Assembly: GCA_023395555.1 (NCBI GenBank)
Contig: JAEWYQ010000062.1
Location: forward strand, 1 to 37,835
From: Bacillota bacterium
Lineage (GTDB): Bacteria; Bacillota; Clostridia; Lachnospirales; Lachnospiraceae
DNA length: 37,835 nucleotides
Reading direction: 5' to 3'
In this document: piece by piece, positions 1-7,613 of the stretch
Layout of the letters: the number at the start of each line of letters is the position of its first letter
How positions within the stretch are numbered: the stretch's first letter is position 1
The notes under the pieces: model-generated
Told to the model about the DNA's origin: nothing
Databases searched by the model: none
The model's input: the letters and a program-made list of their open reading frames with translations, nothing else
Translations under genes and position numbers: made by a program

Positions 1-124
1 CCCGTTTTTGGTTCATGATATAATGTAAGCGGAATGAGGAAATGCAAGCTTGCTTGCAATTTCCGATTGGAGCAGCAAGATCATGAACCCGTTTTTGGTT
101 CATGATATAATGTAAGCGGAATGA
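1..124. repeat. 37-bp direct repeat carrying a duplicated -10 region
   Basis: Positions 1-37 and 88-124 are identical by eye, with an 87-bp period. Each copy carries TATAAT (19-24 and 106-111) preceded by TG at the extended -10 position. The left copy begins at the window edge, so the repeat may extend upstream. The spacer holds an imperfect hairpin (38-64). Confidence 0.85.
80..111 (+). promoter_or_regulatory. Inverted repeat overlapping the probable amidase promoter
   Basis: ATCATGAACC (80-89) and GGTTCATGAT (97-106) form a perfect 10-bp inverted repeat with a 7-base loop. The right arm runs into the extended -10 TGATATAAT (103-111). No good -35 hexamer is visible at 17 bp (ATGAAC at 83-88). 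It could be an operator, or the terminator of an upstream gene beyond the window. Confidence 0.5.
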
Positions 125-161
125 ACATACGGATAATTGTTTTATAAAGCAGGAGGTCTTT

Positions 162-1445
162 ATGGATAAATCGCTGCTGAAGAAAGCGGCAATGCAAAGC
201 GTAGCACTGATGATTGCGGTTATTACGGCCTCTTATGCCTTGCAGCAGTATCGGCTGGAGAGGATTTTTGCCAGTGATATAATCAATACGGATACTTATC
301 AAAAGAATGATATTGTGGTTGAGACAGTAAATAAAGCGGTTGCTATGCCTATAGAGGAGGAGCAGGCGCCTGAGCCTGCTCCTGAGTCCTTTAAAATGGC
401 TCGGTCCCTGGCGGAGCTGGAGGCACAGGTGGAGGAAAGCCTGATGAACCAGCTGGGGGATCGTTACCTGGTGATTGAAAAGCCGGAATCCGGGGAGAGT
501 ACCCTATCACTGGAGGACCTTTATATGGAGCACAGCATCAGACTGCATATTACAGGGTTGTCCGATGACAGCTTTGACTGCTCCGGCATTATGAGAGTAC
601 GTGGCAGCGATGTTTTTTTTGGAGAGCCGCGCTATCAGGAGCTCGTAACCCTGGAGACGGATGAGGAAGATGGCACGGTTACCCAGGTGGTTACCCGGGA
701 CTATGGGAAGGACCTCAGTCATGGGGCGACCCTCCATCTGGAGAAGAACGAGACTACAGAGCTGTTTGACTGTGATATGCTGATGGTGCTGGATCAGGTA
801 TATGCCTATATTATCCATGAGGATGAGAATTACTATTTCATTGATCTGAGAAAGCCCTCCGAGGTCTATGATAAGGTGCTTGTCATTGACCCGGGACATG
901 GGGGCAAGGATGCAGGAGCTGTTTCCAAAGATGAAAAGTATTATGAGAAAAATATTAATCTTAATGTTGCTCTGGCGTTAAAGGAGATGCTTGACAAGGA
1001 GAATATTAAGGTGTATTATACGCGTACTGTAGATTCCAAGGTGTTTTTAAGACCCAGGGTAATGATGGGCAATGCGGTGGACTGTGACTATTATATCAGT
1101 ATTCATTGTAATTCCAGTACGGTAACCTCTCCAAACGGAGCCGAGGTACTGTATTATGACAGAGAGTATTATGGGGTATCCAATAAGAAACTGGCCCAGC
1201 TTTTCTCTGATGAGCTGGGGGAAATAACAGACATAAAGCAGAGGGGCGTAGTCTTAAAGAGGGATAAGGAGATTTTTATCATGGACAAGGCACAGGTGCC
1301 CATGATATTAATTGAAATTGGATATCTGTCCAATAAGAAAGATTTGGATTATCTGATCGATGCCGGCAACCAGCAGCTGATTGCCAGGGGAATCTATAAT
1401 GGCATCATGCGGGCCTTTGAGGAATTGCCCGCTGTAAGAGAATGA
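162..1445 (+). CDS. N-acetylmuramoyl-L-alanine amidase (Amidase_3 family), membrane-anchored
   Basis: This 427-residue protein should hydrolyse the amide bond between N-acetylmuramic acid and the stem peptide in peptidoglycan. An N-terminal hydrophobic segment (about residues 11-27) probably anchors it, followed by an acidic, proline-rich linker and a middle region of unknown fold. The Amidase_3 domain fills the C-terminal third: IDPGHGG with zinc ligand His246, a Glu in the EKNINLN segment, the SIHCN histidine, and the catalytic LIEIGYLSN glutamate. The start has AGGAGG at 151-156. The gene is followed with an ATGA-type junction by the nucleotide pyrophosphatase frame. No SH3 or LysM wall-binding repeat is seen. 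It could act in division or sporulation; the sequence does not decide which. Confidence 0.93.
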   Translation: MDKSLLKKAAMQSVALMIAVITASYALQQYRLERIFASDIINTDTYQKNDIVVETVNKAVAMPIEEEQAPEPAPESFKMARSLAELEAQVEESLMNQLGDRYLVIEKPESGESTLSLEDLYMEHSIRLHITGLSDDSFDCSGIMRVRGSDVFFGEPRYQELVTLETDEEDGTVTQVVTRDYGKDLSHGATLHLEKNETTELFDCDMLMVLDQVYAYIIHEDENYYFIDLRKPSEVYDKVLVIDPGHGGKDAGAVSKDEKYYEKNINLNVALALKEMLDKENIKVYYTRTVDSKVFLRPRVMMGNAVDCDYYISIHCNSSTVTSPNGAEVLYYDREYYGVSNKKLAQLFSDELGEITDIKQRGVVLKRDKEIFIMDKAQVPMILIEIGYLSNKKDLDYLIDAGNQQLIARGIYNGIMRAFEELPAVRE

Positions 1446-1483
1446 TATGTGGCAGAACGAATGGAATACTTGCGGAGGTTTTC

Positions 1484-2077
1484 ATGAAGAAGGTAGTATT
1501 TGCCACCTCGAATGAGGGCAAAATGAGAGAAATAAGAGAGATACTAAAAGATCTGGATATTGAACTGCTGTCCATGAAAGAGGCGGGGGTCAATACAGAG
1601 ATTGAGGAAAATGGTAAGACTTTTGAGGAAAATGCGGTAATTAAGGCCAGGGCCGTGATGGAGCTGACCGGTGAAATTGTTTTGGCAGACGATTCAGGCT
1701 TGGAGGTGGACTATCTGGATAAGGCTCCGGGAGTCTATTCGGCCAGATTTATGGGAGCGGATACCTCCTACGATATTAAAAATCAGTATATCATCGACCA
1801 GCTCAGGAATGCCCGGGAGGAAGAGCGCAGTGCCAGGTTTGTATGCGTGATTGCCTGTGCCTTTCCCCAAGGGGAGATCATAACAAGAAGAGCTGATATC
1901 GAGGGACTTATTGCAGAGAAGATCGCCGGCTCCAATGGCTTTGGCTATGACCCCATCTTCTATGTTCCCGAATATGACTGTACTACAGCCCAGATGTCCG
2001 GTGAGCAAAAGAACAGGATCAGTCACAGAGGGAAGGCATTGAAAGCCATAAAAGAAGCAATAAGGGATTATTTATAG
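1484..2077 (+). CDS. rdgB: XTP/dITP diphosphatase, RdgB/HAM1 family
   Basis: A 197-residue enzyme of the usual family length. It removes non-canonical purine nucleotides such as dITP, ITP and XTP by hydrolysing them to monophosphates plus pyrophosphate. Visible motifs are the N-terminal ATSNEGK nucleotide-binding segment, LADDSGLEVD with metal-binding acidic residues, GFGYDPIF, and the C-terminal KNRISHRGKAL. An upstream in-frame ATG at 1442 overlaps the amidase stop, but the ATG at 1484 has GGAGG at 1474-1478 and gives the family N-terminus, so it is preferred. It is co-directional with the amidase and with the following phosphodiesterase, a common Clostridia arrangement. Confidence 0.95.
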   Translation: MKKVVFATSNEGKMREIREILKDLDIELLSMKEAGVNTEIEENGKTFEENAVIKARAVMELTGEIVLADDSGLEVDYLDKAPGVYSARFMGADTSYDIKNQYIIDQLRNAREEERSARFVCVIACAFPQGEIITRRADIEGLIAEKIAGSNGFGYDPIFYVPEYDCTTAQMSGEQKNRISHRGKALKAIKEAIRDYL

Positions 2078-2098
2078 AAGCAGGAATGGTGATATAGG

Positions 2099-2581
2099 AT
2101 GAAGATACTGATTGTTAGTGACACCCATGGCAGAAACCAGTGCTTAATTGATACGGTTAACCGGATCGGCCCCATTGACCTGCTGATTCATCTCGGTGAT
2201 TTTGAGGGCGGGGAGGAATATATCCGTTCCAGTATGACCTGCCCGGTAGAGTTTGTATCGGGAAATAACGATTTTTTCAATGGTCTGCCGGGAGAAAAAC
2301 TTATCACCATCGGCAAATACAGAGTACTGCTGACCCATGGACATCGCTATGGTGTGAATTTTGGCAGGAACGGAGTGCTGGAGGCGGCAAAGAAACACAA
2401 TGCGGATATCGTAATGTTTGGACATACCCATGTTCCGCTGATCGATCTCACCAGCAGCATATGGACCATTAACCCGGGGAGTCTGGCGCTGCCAAGACAG
2501 AATGGCAGGATTCCTACCTTTATTATTATGGAGATAGACGCCAAGGGGGAGGCTCATTTTACATTAAATTACCGGAAATAA
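2099..2581 (+). CDS. YfcE-type metallophosphoesterase
   Basis: A 160-residue calcineurin-like phosphodiesterase with the full two-metal motif set: SDTHG (Asp8, His10), LGDFEG (Asp34), GNND, LLTHGH and GHTH. YfcE/MJ0936-family enzymes hydrolyse phosphodiester bonds in vitro; their natural substrates are poorly known. It lies 21 bases after the rdgB stop and is probably the last gene of the amidase-rdgB-yfcE transcript. The next feature is the independent tRNA promoter. Confidence 0.92.
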   Translation: MKILIVSDTHGRNQCLIDTVNRIGPIDLLIHLGDFEGGEEYIRSSMTCPVEFVSGNNDFFNGLPGEKLITIGKYRVLLTHGHRYGVNFGRNGVLEAAKKHNADIVMFGHTHVPLIDLTSSIWTINPGSLALPRQNGRIPTFIIMEIDAKGEAHFTLNYRK

Positions 2582-2599
2582 AAAAGTTATAAAAATGTG

Positions 2600-2628
2600 T
2601 TGACAATAACGGGATGCTATTATATAAT
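2600..2628 (+). promoter_or_regulatory. Perfect consensus sigma-A promoter of the tRNA cluster
   Basis: TTGACA at 2600-2605 and TATAAT at 2623-2628 are separated by exactly 17 bases. A leader of about 120 bases precedes the first tRNA (2629-2755) and contains no convincing gene. Confidence 0.93.
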
Positions 2629-2755
2629 AAATCTTGCGTCACGGCTGGAACGAGTAGAAAACCTTGAAAGTACAGATTACAGGGCATGTTCGGAACGTGT
2701 AGTCAATAACAGTCAATACATTGACAGTCAGTGTGTGACTTGGAAATTGTCAATT

Positions 2756-2830
<75 letters not shown>

Positions 2831-2905
2831 TGAAGAACCAATGAAGCTCTGGCATAACATCCGGTCACATCGGCCGCTTGTACAAATTAATATAGTAATC
2901 CTTAT

Positions 2906-2976
2906 GCGGGTGTAGTTCAATGGTAGAACACTAGCCTTCCAAGCTAGATACGTGGGTTCGATTCCCATCACCCGCT
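2906..2976 (+). tRNA. tRNA-Gly (anticodon TCC)
   Basis: Acceptor GCGGGTG pairs with CACCCGC. The anticodon loop CTTCCAA is closed by CTAGC/GCTAG, and a normal T arm with GGTTCGATTCC is present. Discriminator T; CCA is not encoded. Confidence 0.96.
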
Positions 2977-3021
2977 TGATATTTGGAATTATGCAGAACA
3001 TAAGACCGTATCACACCATAT

Positions 3022-3095
3022 GTGCTAGTAGCTCAGTTGGATAGAGCAATGGCCTTCTAAGCCATGTGTCGGGGGTTCGAATCCCTTCTGGCACA
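3022..3095 (+). tRNA. tRNA-Arg (anticodon TCT)
   Basis: Acceptor GTGCTAG pairs with CTGGCAC with one G-T pair. The D stem is GCTC/GAGC and the anticodon loop CTTCTAA lies between ATGGC and GCCAT. Discriminator A. It decodes AGA/AGG. Confidence 0.95.
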
Positions 3096-3130
3096 TTTTT
3101 CATCTTAAGGATGAAGACAAGGTGTTTATG

Positions 3131-3204
3131 GTGGGTATAGCGCAGTTGGTTAGCGCGCCAGATTGTGGCTCTGGAGGCCAAGGGTTCGAATCCCTTTACC
3201 CACC
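3131..3204 (+). tRNA. tRNA-His (anticodon GTG)
   Basis: Acceptor GTGGGTA pairs with TACCCAC. The anticodon loop is TTGTGGC. The base at -1 (3130) is G and the discriminator is C, the identity pair expected for bacterial tRNA-His. Confidence 0.96.
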
Positions 3205-3264
3205 CTATATTGAACCTACAGAAAAGTCTGAAAAGGCTTTTCGTTTTCAATAGGGGCAATTTAA

Positions 3265-3337
3265 TGGGCTATCGCCAAGCGGTAAGGCACAGGACTTTGA
3301 CTCCTGCATTCCGATGGTTCGAATCCATCTAGCCCAG
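3265..3337 (+). tRNA. tRNA-Gln (anticodon TTG)
   Basis: Acceptor TGGGCTA pairs with TAGCCCA. The anticodon loop CTTTGAC lies between AGGA and TCCT. Discriminator G. Confidence 0.95.
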
Positions 3338-3426
3338 TGATCAGCCTTATGCTGTTCCGAGGGAGAGCCATAGTGCAGGAAATCCCCGGTATAAACAAAG
3401 ACTTGGCTGTAAATTATATTTTTTAC

Positions 3427-3499
3427 GGGATATTAGCTCAGTCGGTAGAGCACATGACTTTTAATCATGGTGTCCCGGGTTCGAATCCCGGATATCTCA
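3427..3499 (+). tRNA. tRNA-Lys (anticodon TTT)
   Basis: Acceptor GGGATAT pairs with ATATCTC with one G-T pair. The anticodon loop CTTTTAA is closed by CATGA/TCATG. Discriminator A. Confidence 0.96.
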
Positions 3500-3528
3500 T
3501 TGATCTGGAAATATATAATTGTGAATCG

Positions 3529-3608
3529 GCGGATGTGGCGGAATTGGCAGACGCGCCAGATTTAGGTTCTGGTTCGAGAGAGTGGGGGTTCAAGTCCCTT
3601 CATCCGCA
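3529..3608 (+). tRNA. tRNA-Leu (anticodon TAG)
   Basis: Acceptor GCGGATG pairs with CATCCGC. The anticodon loop TTTAGGT sits between CCAGA and TCTGG, and the variable region is a short extended arm, as in class II tRNAs. Last gene of the cluster; mobile-element remnants begin within about 25 bases of its 3' end. Confidence 0.95.
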
Positions 3609-3630
3609 TCAGTGCGGGTGTTCTTACAGC

Positions 3631-3764
3631 AATTGAGATTGTTAGTGGCGATCTCAAGTGTGGGAACACTCAAAACTACAAGTTCACGGCTTGTTAAGAT
3701 TGGGAGTAGCTTATGGCTACTCCTTTTCTCGTCTGTATCAAGACTTCCGGCTGCGGAAGCGGCA
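3631..3764. repeat. Diverged repeat, copy A (serine recombinase 3' end plus its tail)
   Basis: Matches 11597-11724 in the same orientation. Shared blocks are a hairpin (TTGAGAT 3633-3639 with ATCTCAA 3651-3657), a 14-base identical block TGGGAACACTCAAA (3661-3674), a palindrome GGAGTAGC/GCTACTCC (3703-3723) followed by TTTTCTCG, and CTGCGGAAGCGG (3751-3762). Stem bases differ between copies but remain paired. Confidence 0.8.
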
Positions 3765-3965
3765 ATGCTTTTGAACGTGTACGCCGTCTATCTTCTCGGC
3801 TTGATACACTCAATGTAGTCCACAAGCTCACTTAACATTCGCTGCGTCAATTTCTTTGCACGGGTGTACTTGCGAACGCGGGAGATAAACATATCCCTGC
3901 GTCTTAGCGTCTGGCTCTTTGATAATAAATATTCAATTTTAGGTGTGTTCCGCTCTTGTATGCAC
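3694..3965 (-). pseudogene. Degraded C-terminal end of a large serine recombinase
   Basis: Reading the minus strand in shifting frames gives three pieces typical of the C-terminus of Firmicute large serine recombinases. They are KYTRAKKLTQRMLSELVDYIE (about 3814-3875), then after a frameshift YQAEKIDGVHVQK, then after a deletion LPLPQPEVLIQTRKGVAISY ending at TAA 3694-3696. The catalytic serine domain and the DNA-binding core are absent. The upstream side is cut off where the FtsX-type permease gene ends at 3969. Such recombinases mobilise ICEs and Tn4451/Tn5397-like elements, so this marks an old element edge next to tRNA-Leu. The family recognition is by eye; the reading-frame damage is directly visible. 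Confidence 0.75.
3703..3727 (+). terminator. Probable terminator after the tRNA cluster
   Basis: GGAGTAGC (3703-3710), five-base loop, GCTACTCC (3716-3723), then TTTT. It lies inside the recombinase remnant, but it would serve transcripts running out of the tRNA operon. Confidence 0.55.
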
Positions 3966-3968
3966 CCC

Positions 3969-5087
3969 TTAATACGCTATTTCTTTCATGCTGCGGAAAT
4001 TGCTTATTAGGCTCGGCAGCAAGCTGAAAATGGATATAAACACGGGCAAGGCAAAGGCGATAACCAAGCCATTCATATTCACAATTTCAAGCACTTTTCC
4101 TTGCGGAATTAGCGAGAGAGTATTAAGCAGCCATACGGCAAGCATGGTAATCAAGATACCCACAAGGTAGCCGCCTATGCAGACAAGCAAGTTTTCTATC
4201 CACAATTTTTTTGATAGCTTTTGCTTTGTAAAGCCTACCCAATGGAGTATAGTCAATTCATCCTTGCGGCCCGCAAACAAAACGATGTTCAGATTTCCCA
4301 ATGCAATGCAGAGGATAACGACCATAACGGCAGTTAAGATATAGGTCAATACGCTCATGGAATTAAGCGTAACTGAAAGCTCTTGCTCATAGTAATCGCG
4401 GGTAATGGCGATTGCATTTTCGGGGAGTGCCGCAATCAGCCGTCCCTGTTCCGTGGTACTCAAATCATCTATCGGGTACATAACGCCCTTGCTCATAATC
4501 TGCCCTTTGGTGTTGCCGCCGGGTTCGCAAGTCACCGCAAACAATACGTCACCTTGTGAAAGGCCGCAAATGCGATACTTGCCATTAAACGAATATTTGT
4601 CCGATACATCATTTCCGATACAGTCACCCACGGCAAGGCCATTTTGCAATGCAAACTCCACCGGCACGATTATTTCATGTTGATTGTTTTGCGGATATGC
4701 TCCCTCGGTAAGCTCTATGTCAAAGCTATTCAACAAAGTTTCGGTATCATCTTCAAACAGATTAAATATCAAAATTGTTGTACCACCCATGCCGCCCCGG
4801 TAATAGGCAAGGCCGGAAAAGTTCATCTGTATAGGGATAACGCTTCTGTTCTGTGCGCTCCCCAATTCATCAAAAAAGGATTGCGGCAAGTCCGTACCGT
4901 CTTTTGTATATACGATATTGTATTTGTCGGTTAGGTCAAAGGTGGCGACTTCCACCATCTTCTTTGTCGTAGCGGCGAAAAGAGAAAAAATGTATATCAG
5001 CAGTACGCCAACGGCCACGGAAACGAATATCGGGAACGTCTTTTTTGTATTGCGTTTGAAATAGAAAAGCGGATTTAGCGGCTTCAT
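3969..5087 (-). CDS. FtsX/MacB-type ABC transporter permease
   Basis: A 372-residue membrane protein with one N-terminal transmembrane segment (about residues 18-38), a large extracytoplasmic domain, and a C-terminal FtsX domain of three membrane segments (about 240-265, 288-315, 335-360). This is the topology of MacB-like permeases that act with LolD/MacB-type ATPases in peptide or antimicrobial export and sensing. Its start overlaps the end of the upstream ATPase fragment by 4 bases. That ATPase has lost its Walker A half, so the permease has no intact local partner. It ends next to the recombinase remnant. The substrate cannot be told from the sequence. Confidence 0.85.
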   Translation of the reverse strand: MKPLNPLFYFKRNTKKTFPIFVSVAVGVLLIYIFSLFAATTKKMVEVATFDLTDKYNIVYTKDGTDLPQSFFDELGSAQNRSVIPIQMNFSGLAYYRGGMGGTTILIFNLFEDDTETLLNSFDIELTEGAYPQNNQHEIIVPVEFALQNGLAVGDCIGNDVSDKYSFNGKYRICGLSQGDVLFAVTCEPGGNTKGQIMSKGVMYPIDDLSTTEQGRLIAALPENAIAITRDYYEQELSVTLNSMSVLTYILTAVMVVILCIALGNLNIVLFAGRKDELTILHWVGFTKQKLSKKLWIENLLVCIGGYLVGILITMLAVWLLNTLSLIPQGKVLEIVNMNGLVIAFALPVFISIFSLLPSLISNFRSMKEIAY

Positions 5088-5350
5088 TGAGAAACCTCCC
5101 GTCCCCGCCTATATTGCCGTGTTATCTCGCCATCCTGCACATAAAGTATCCTGTCGGCGTTTTCAAGCAGACTTTCATCATGGGTCACAATAACAACCAT
5201 CGTATTATGGGTGTATTCCGATAACAGCTTCATCACTTCACACGCGCTCTCATGGTCGAGTGCCGCCGTTGGCTCGTCACCGAAAATAACCTTTGGATTA
5301 TTCATCAAAGCACGGACAATAGCCGCCCTTTGGCGTTGTCCCCCCGCATT
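5084..5350 (-). pseudogene. 3' half of a LolD/MacB-type ABC ATPase gene (Walker A lost)
   Basis: The remaining frame starts at the ABC signature (AGGQRQR), then Walker B with D-loop (VIFGDEPTAALD) and the switch histidine (VIVTHDESL), ending in YRRGREVSQ. Walker A and the Q-loop, about 135 residues, are missing. Upstream the DNA runs directly into the 5' part of an unrelated membrane protein gene read in another frame, so a deletion joined the two. A TTG at 5362 could open the frame but has no ribosome binding site. The product could not bind ATP normally. Confidence 0.85.
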
Positions 5351-5622
5351 ATTGCACCCCAATAGAACGCCTTTTTATTGCCGTTTAGGTGCATAATCCT
5401 ATTGAAATTACGGGCTAAAACGATGATAGGGACAATGACCGCCAACACATAAAGGTAATTTGCCATGTCTACATAATACCTATCATTTATACCGGACAAG
5501 CTCCCAATCAGATTATATATTCCGACTATGATAAATGCGGCTGTGACAATATAGGCGGGTAGTAGCTGCTGAAAATTGATTTTCGCAACCGCCCACGCGA
5601 TTTTACGGTTATTCTTCATCAT
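5345..5622 (-). pseudogene. 5' part of an ABC-2-type permease gene, truncated by fusion
   Basis: About 90 residues remain from the ATG at 5622, with two hydrophobic segments (about 20-42 and 55-70), down to NKKAFYWGA. Then the frame enters the ATPase fragment out of phase and stops at 5305. It follows a GntR regulator and ABC ATPase with an overlapping start, the order of YtrA/YtrB-like operons, so it is the partner permease of the 5609-6457 ATPase. Intact relatives would have about six membrane segments. The exact junction lies in about 5344-5358. Confidence 0.8.
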
Positions 5623-6457
5623 AGTCGCCCCCTACTAAATTGATAAAAAACTCCTGCAATCCAACAGACTGGGCGGCGAATGTCGCCGGGATTTCGGATT
5701 TTTCATCATAGATATATGCTGTGGTATGCCCCCCGATTGTTTTACTACTAATCACATTGAGTTTTTCAAGAATGGGTGCAACCGCTCCCGCCGCGCCTGT
5801 AACGCAATATGCTTTTTCGTCAATGTCGTCTATGGTTGAACGGAAGATAATTTTTCCCTTATCAAGGATAATCAATTCTTCCGCACTCTTTGTCACTTCA
5901 TCAATCATGTGGGTCGAAAGTATAATAGTGCGGGGATAATGTTCAAAGCTATCATTGAGCAAGCTATAAAACTTGTTCCGCATGATGGCGTCAAGCCCTA
6001 AAAGCGGTTCATCCAAAAGTGTTACTTTTCGATTACTGGCAAGGCTCAACAATGTATTGAACATGGTTTGCATACCAAAGGAAAGTTTACGATATTTCTT
6101 GCCAGTATCAAGATGAAACTTCTTTGCCATTCTAAGCGCAAATGCTGTATCAAACTCGCTATCAAGACCGCTTGCCATGCTAATTAAGTTGTCCAGCCTT
6201 GTGTTGAATTGCGACGCTCTGTTTTCAATGAAACTGACGGTATCCGGCATTTTGGCGGTACTTACAGATTTTCCGTCTACCTCAATACTGCCGCCGCTTG
6301 CATTGATATGTCCAGCTATCATCTTCATAAGCGTTGTTTTTCCCGCGCCATTACAGCCGAGCAGACAGTATATTTTGTAATCTTTAAAATTGATGGATAT
6401 GTTATCAACAGCTACGGAGTTCCCATAGCGTTTGGCTACGCCTTGAAGCCTAATCAT
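5609..6457 (-). CDS. ABC transporter ATP-binding protein of a GntR-linked (YtrB-like) operon
   Basis: A 282-residue ATPase with Walker A GCNGAGKTT (about 34-42), a degenerate signature LSFGM, Walker B VTLLDEP with D-loop LGLDA, and the switch histidine in LSTHM. The C-terminal 70 residues are an accessory domain common in this group. It overlaps the GntR gene by 8 bases and the following permease by 14 bases, which indicates translational coupling. The permease is truncated, so the exporter is probably non-functional unless another permease replaces it. GntR/YtrA-type clusters often respond to cell-wall antibiotics or bacteriocins; the inducer here is unknown. Confidence 0.9.
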   Translation of the reverse strand: MIRLQGVAKRYGNSVAVDNISINFKDYKIYCLLGCNGAGKTTLMKMIAGHINASGGSIEVDGKSVSTAKMPDTVSFIENRASQFNTRLDNLISMASGLDSEFDTAFALRMAKKFHLDTGKKYRKLSFGMQTMFNTLLSLASNRKVTLLDEPLLGLDAIMRNKFYSLLNDSFEHYPRTIILSTHMIDEVTKSAEELIILDKGKIIFRSTIDDIDEKAYCVTGAAGAVAPILEKLNVISSKTIGGHTTAYIYDEKSEIPATFAAQSVGLQEFFINLVGGDYDEE

Positions 6458-6806
6458 GCTTTACCCTCTTGATTATCTCAAACAATTCATTTTCTGAAAC
6501 ACCCAGTTTATCCGCTTCGCTAACCAATTTGGGGACAAACTCATTCACAAAACCTTTCTTCCGGCGCGTCAAAATAATGTCCCTTGCGTCCTCAGTGACG
6601 CACATTCCCAACCCTCTTTTTTTATATAAAATACCCTCGTCGGTGAGCTTGCTAACTGCCTTGACTGATGTTGTGGGGTTTACGTTTAGGAGTTTGGAAA
6701 TCTGCGTCGTGGAGATTATCATATCGTCTGTTTTATATACGCCCGAAATTATATCATCCTCAATCATTTCCATGATTTGCAGGAATACCGGCTTGTCGCT
6801 ATTCAA
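6450..6806 (-). CDS. GntR family repressor, YtrA subfamily
   Basis: From a TTG at 6806 this gives 118 residues, the normal YtrA length. There is an N-terminal winged helix (SDKPVFLQIMEMIEDDIISG, then the STTQISKLLNVNPTTSVKAV helix-turn-helix) and a short C-terminal dimerisation helix. The TTG has AAGGGG about nine bases upstream. The longer frame from an ATG at 6881 is rejected because that codon lies between the -35 and -10 of the promoter described here. It probably represses its own operon through the adjacent inverted repeat. Confidence 0.85.
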   Translation of the reverse strand: MNSDKPVFLQIMEMIEDDIISGVYKTDDMIISTTQISKLLNVNPTTSVKAVSKLTDEGILYKKRGLGMCVTEDARDIILTRRKKGFVNEFVPKLVSEADKLGVSENELFEIIKRVKHD

Positions 6807-6837
6807 ACTTCCAACGCCCCTTTCGTGAAGGATATTG

Positions 6838-6892
6838 AGTTGGTGACTTGACCCACTAACTAGAGGGTAGCACACCTTCATCGGCGCGTCAA
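6838..6892 (-). promoter_or_regulatory. Promoter and candidate GntR operator
   Basis: On the minus strand, TTGACG (6892-6887), 17 bases, TACCCT (6869-6864). Directly downstream is an imperfect inverted repeat AGTTGGTG (6838-6845) / CACTAACT (6854-6861), 7 of 8 positions matched, placed so a bound dimer would block transcription start. Confidence 0.7.
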
Positions 6893-6938
6893 GAGAATTT
6901 TTTACGGCTATAAGTCACTTGTTGGAGCAGGATACGTT

Positions 6939-7142
6939 TTATTCCTCCATAATTTCAAAGATTTCCTCTATTGATACGTTAAATACTTTCGCAATTGAGT
7001 AGGCTAAAACTAACGAGGGATTATATTTTCCCTTTTCAAGGTGATATATTGTTTCTCGCCGAACACCAACTAAAGCTGCCAATTCTTCCTGTTTCATATC
7101 GTGTTTAGCGCGGTACTCTTTAATTCGGGTTTTAATTTTCAT
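6939..7142 (-). CDS. Small Cro/CI-type (XRE) transcriptional regulator
   Basis: A 67-residue protein that is almost entirely one HTH_3 domain: [20 protein letters not shown], then [17 protein letters not shown]. This compact type in Firmicutes usually sits beside a small membrane protein, as here. The start is taken as the ATG at 7142, with a purine-rich GAGAGAAG upstream; a GTG nine bases earlier is the alternative. It overlaps the upstream membrane gene by 11 bases, so the two are co-translated. The regulatory target is not shown by the sequence. Confidence 0.88.
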   Translation of the reverse strand: MKIKTRIKEYRAKHDMKQEELAALVGVRRETIYHLEKGKYNPSLVLAYSIAKVFNVSIEEIFEIMEE

Positions 7143-7494
7143 CTCTATCACTTCTCTCTTTTCTTTCCAAATATTCTAAATTGAGCAGGAACACAAGCTC
7201 ACATAGAACCATTATAAGAGCAAATCCTGTTATGATGAACCTGGCCGCAAAAGCATTATCGTTCATAGTCAACAGAAGAGAGGCAACCACCAGACAATTA
7301 GACGATACGAAAAAAATGAAGAAACCGCGTGTAGCGCAAACACGCACGTTATTCCAAAATAACTCATCCGGCACTACCTTTATATAGTGAAAGAAAGTGA
7401 AATTGGCAAAGAAACAGAAAAGCCATGTGTTACCGAAAAATCCCGCAAAACCAAGTAATCCCAAAAGTCCTAAATACACTAATTTGTTCTTCAT
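7132..7494 (-). CDS. Small membrane protein, DUF3796-like
   Basis: 120 residues with three to four hydrophobic segments: a Leu/Gly/Phe-rich N-terminus (about 5-40), 55-77 and 84-106. The N-terminal [14 protein letters not shown] and the PDELFWNNV segment resemble DUF3796 proteins, which are typically paired with a small XRE regulator; function unknown. There is no clear Shine-Dalgarno sequence. TTGAAT and TTTAAT, 17 bases apart on the minus strand, put transcription start almost at the ATG, so the message may be nearly leaderless. Confidence 0.7.
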   Translation of the reverse strand: MKNKLVYLGLLGLLGFAGFFGNTWLFCFFANFTFFHYIKVVPDELFWNNVRVCATRGFFIFFVSSNCLVVASLLLTMNDNAFAARFIITGFALIMVLCELVFLLNLEYLERKERSDRDEN

Positions 7495-7557
7495 AATTTA
7501 TTAAATGTCAATAGGGGAGTCAATTCAAAATATAAGGTACAAAGATTTGTAAAGTGA

Positions 7558-7598
7558 TTGATATTTTGAAGTCAATGGTATATACTATGTATATACCA
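7558..7598 (+). promoter_or_regulatory. mazEF promoter with a perfect palindromic operator
   Basis: TTGATA (7558-7563), 17 bases, TATACT (7581-7586). The -10 lies inside a perfect 9-bp inverted repeat, TGGTATATA (7576-7584) / TATATACCA (7590-7598) with a 5-base centre. This fits autorepression by a MazE dimer. Confidence 0.8.
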
Positions 7599-7613
7599 AA
7601 GGAGGAGAGAATT

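Noticed and set aside
3011..3259. Minus-strand open frame over tRNA-Arg and tRNA-His
   Set aside because: It covers structural tRNA genes in antisense, a common false gene in databases.
3580..3608. tRNA-Leu 3' end as an attachment site
   Set aside because: I saw no second copy of the tRNA 3' end elsewhere in the window, and serine recombinases do not usually target tRNA ends, so no att site is claimed.
3337..3818. Plus-strand open frames over tRNA-Lys, tRNA-Leu and beyond
   Set aside because: They overlap tRNA genes and the recombinase remnant; the minus-strand reading explains the DNA better.
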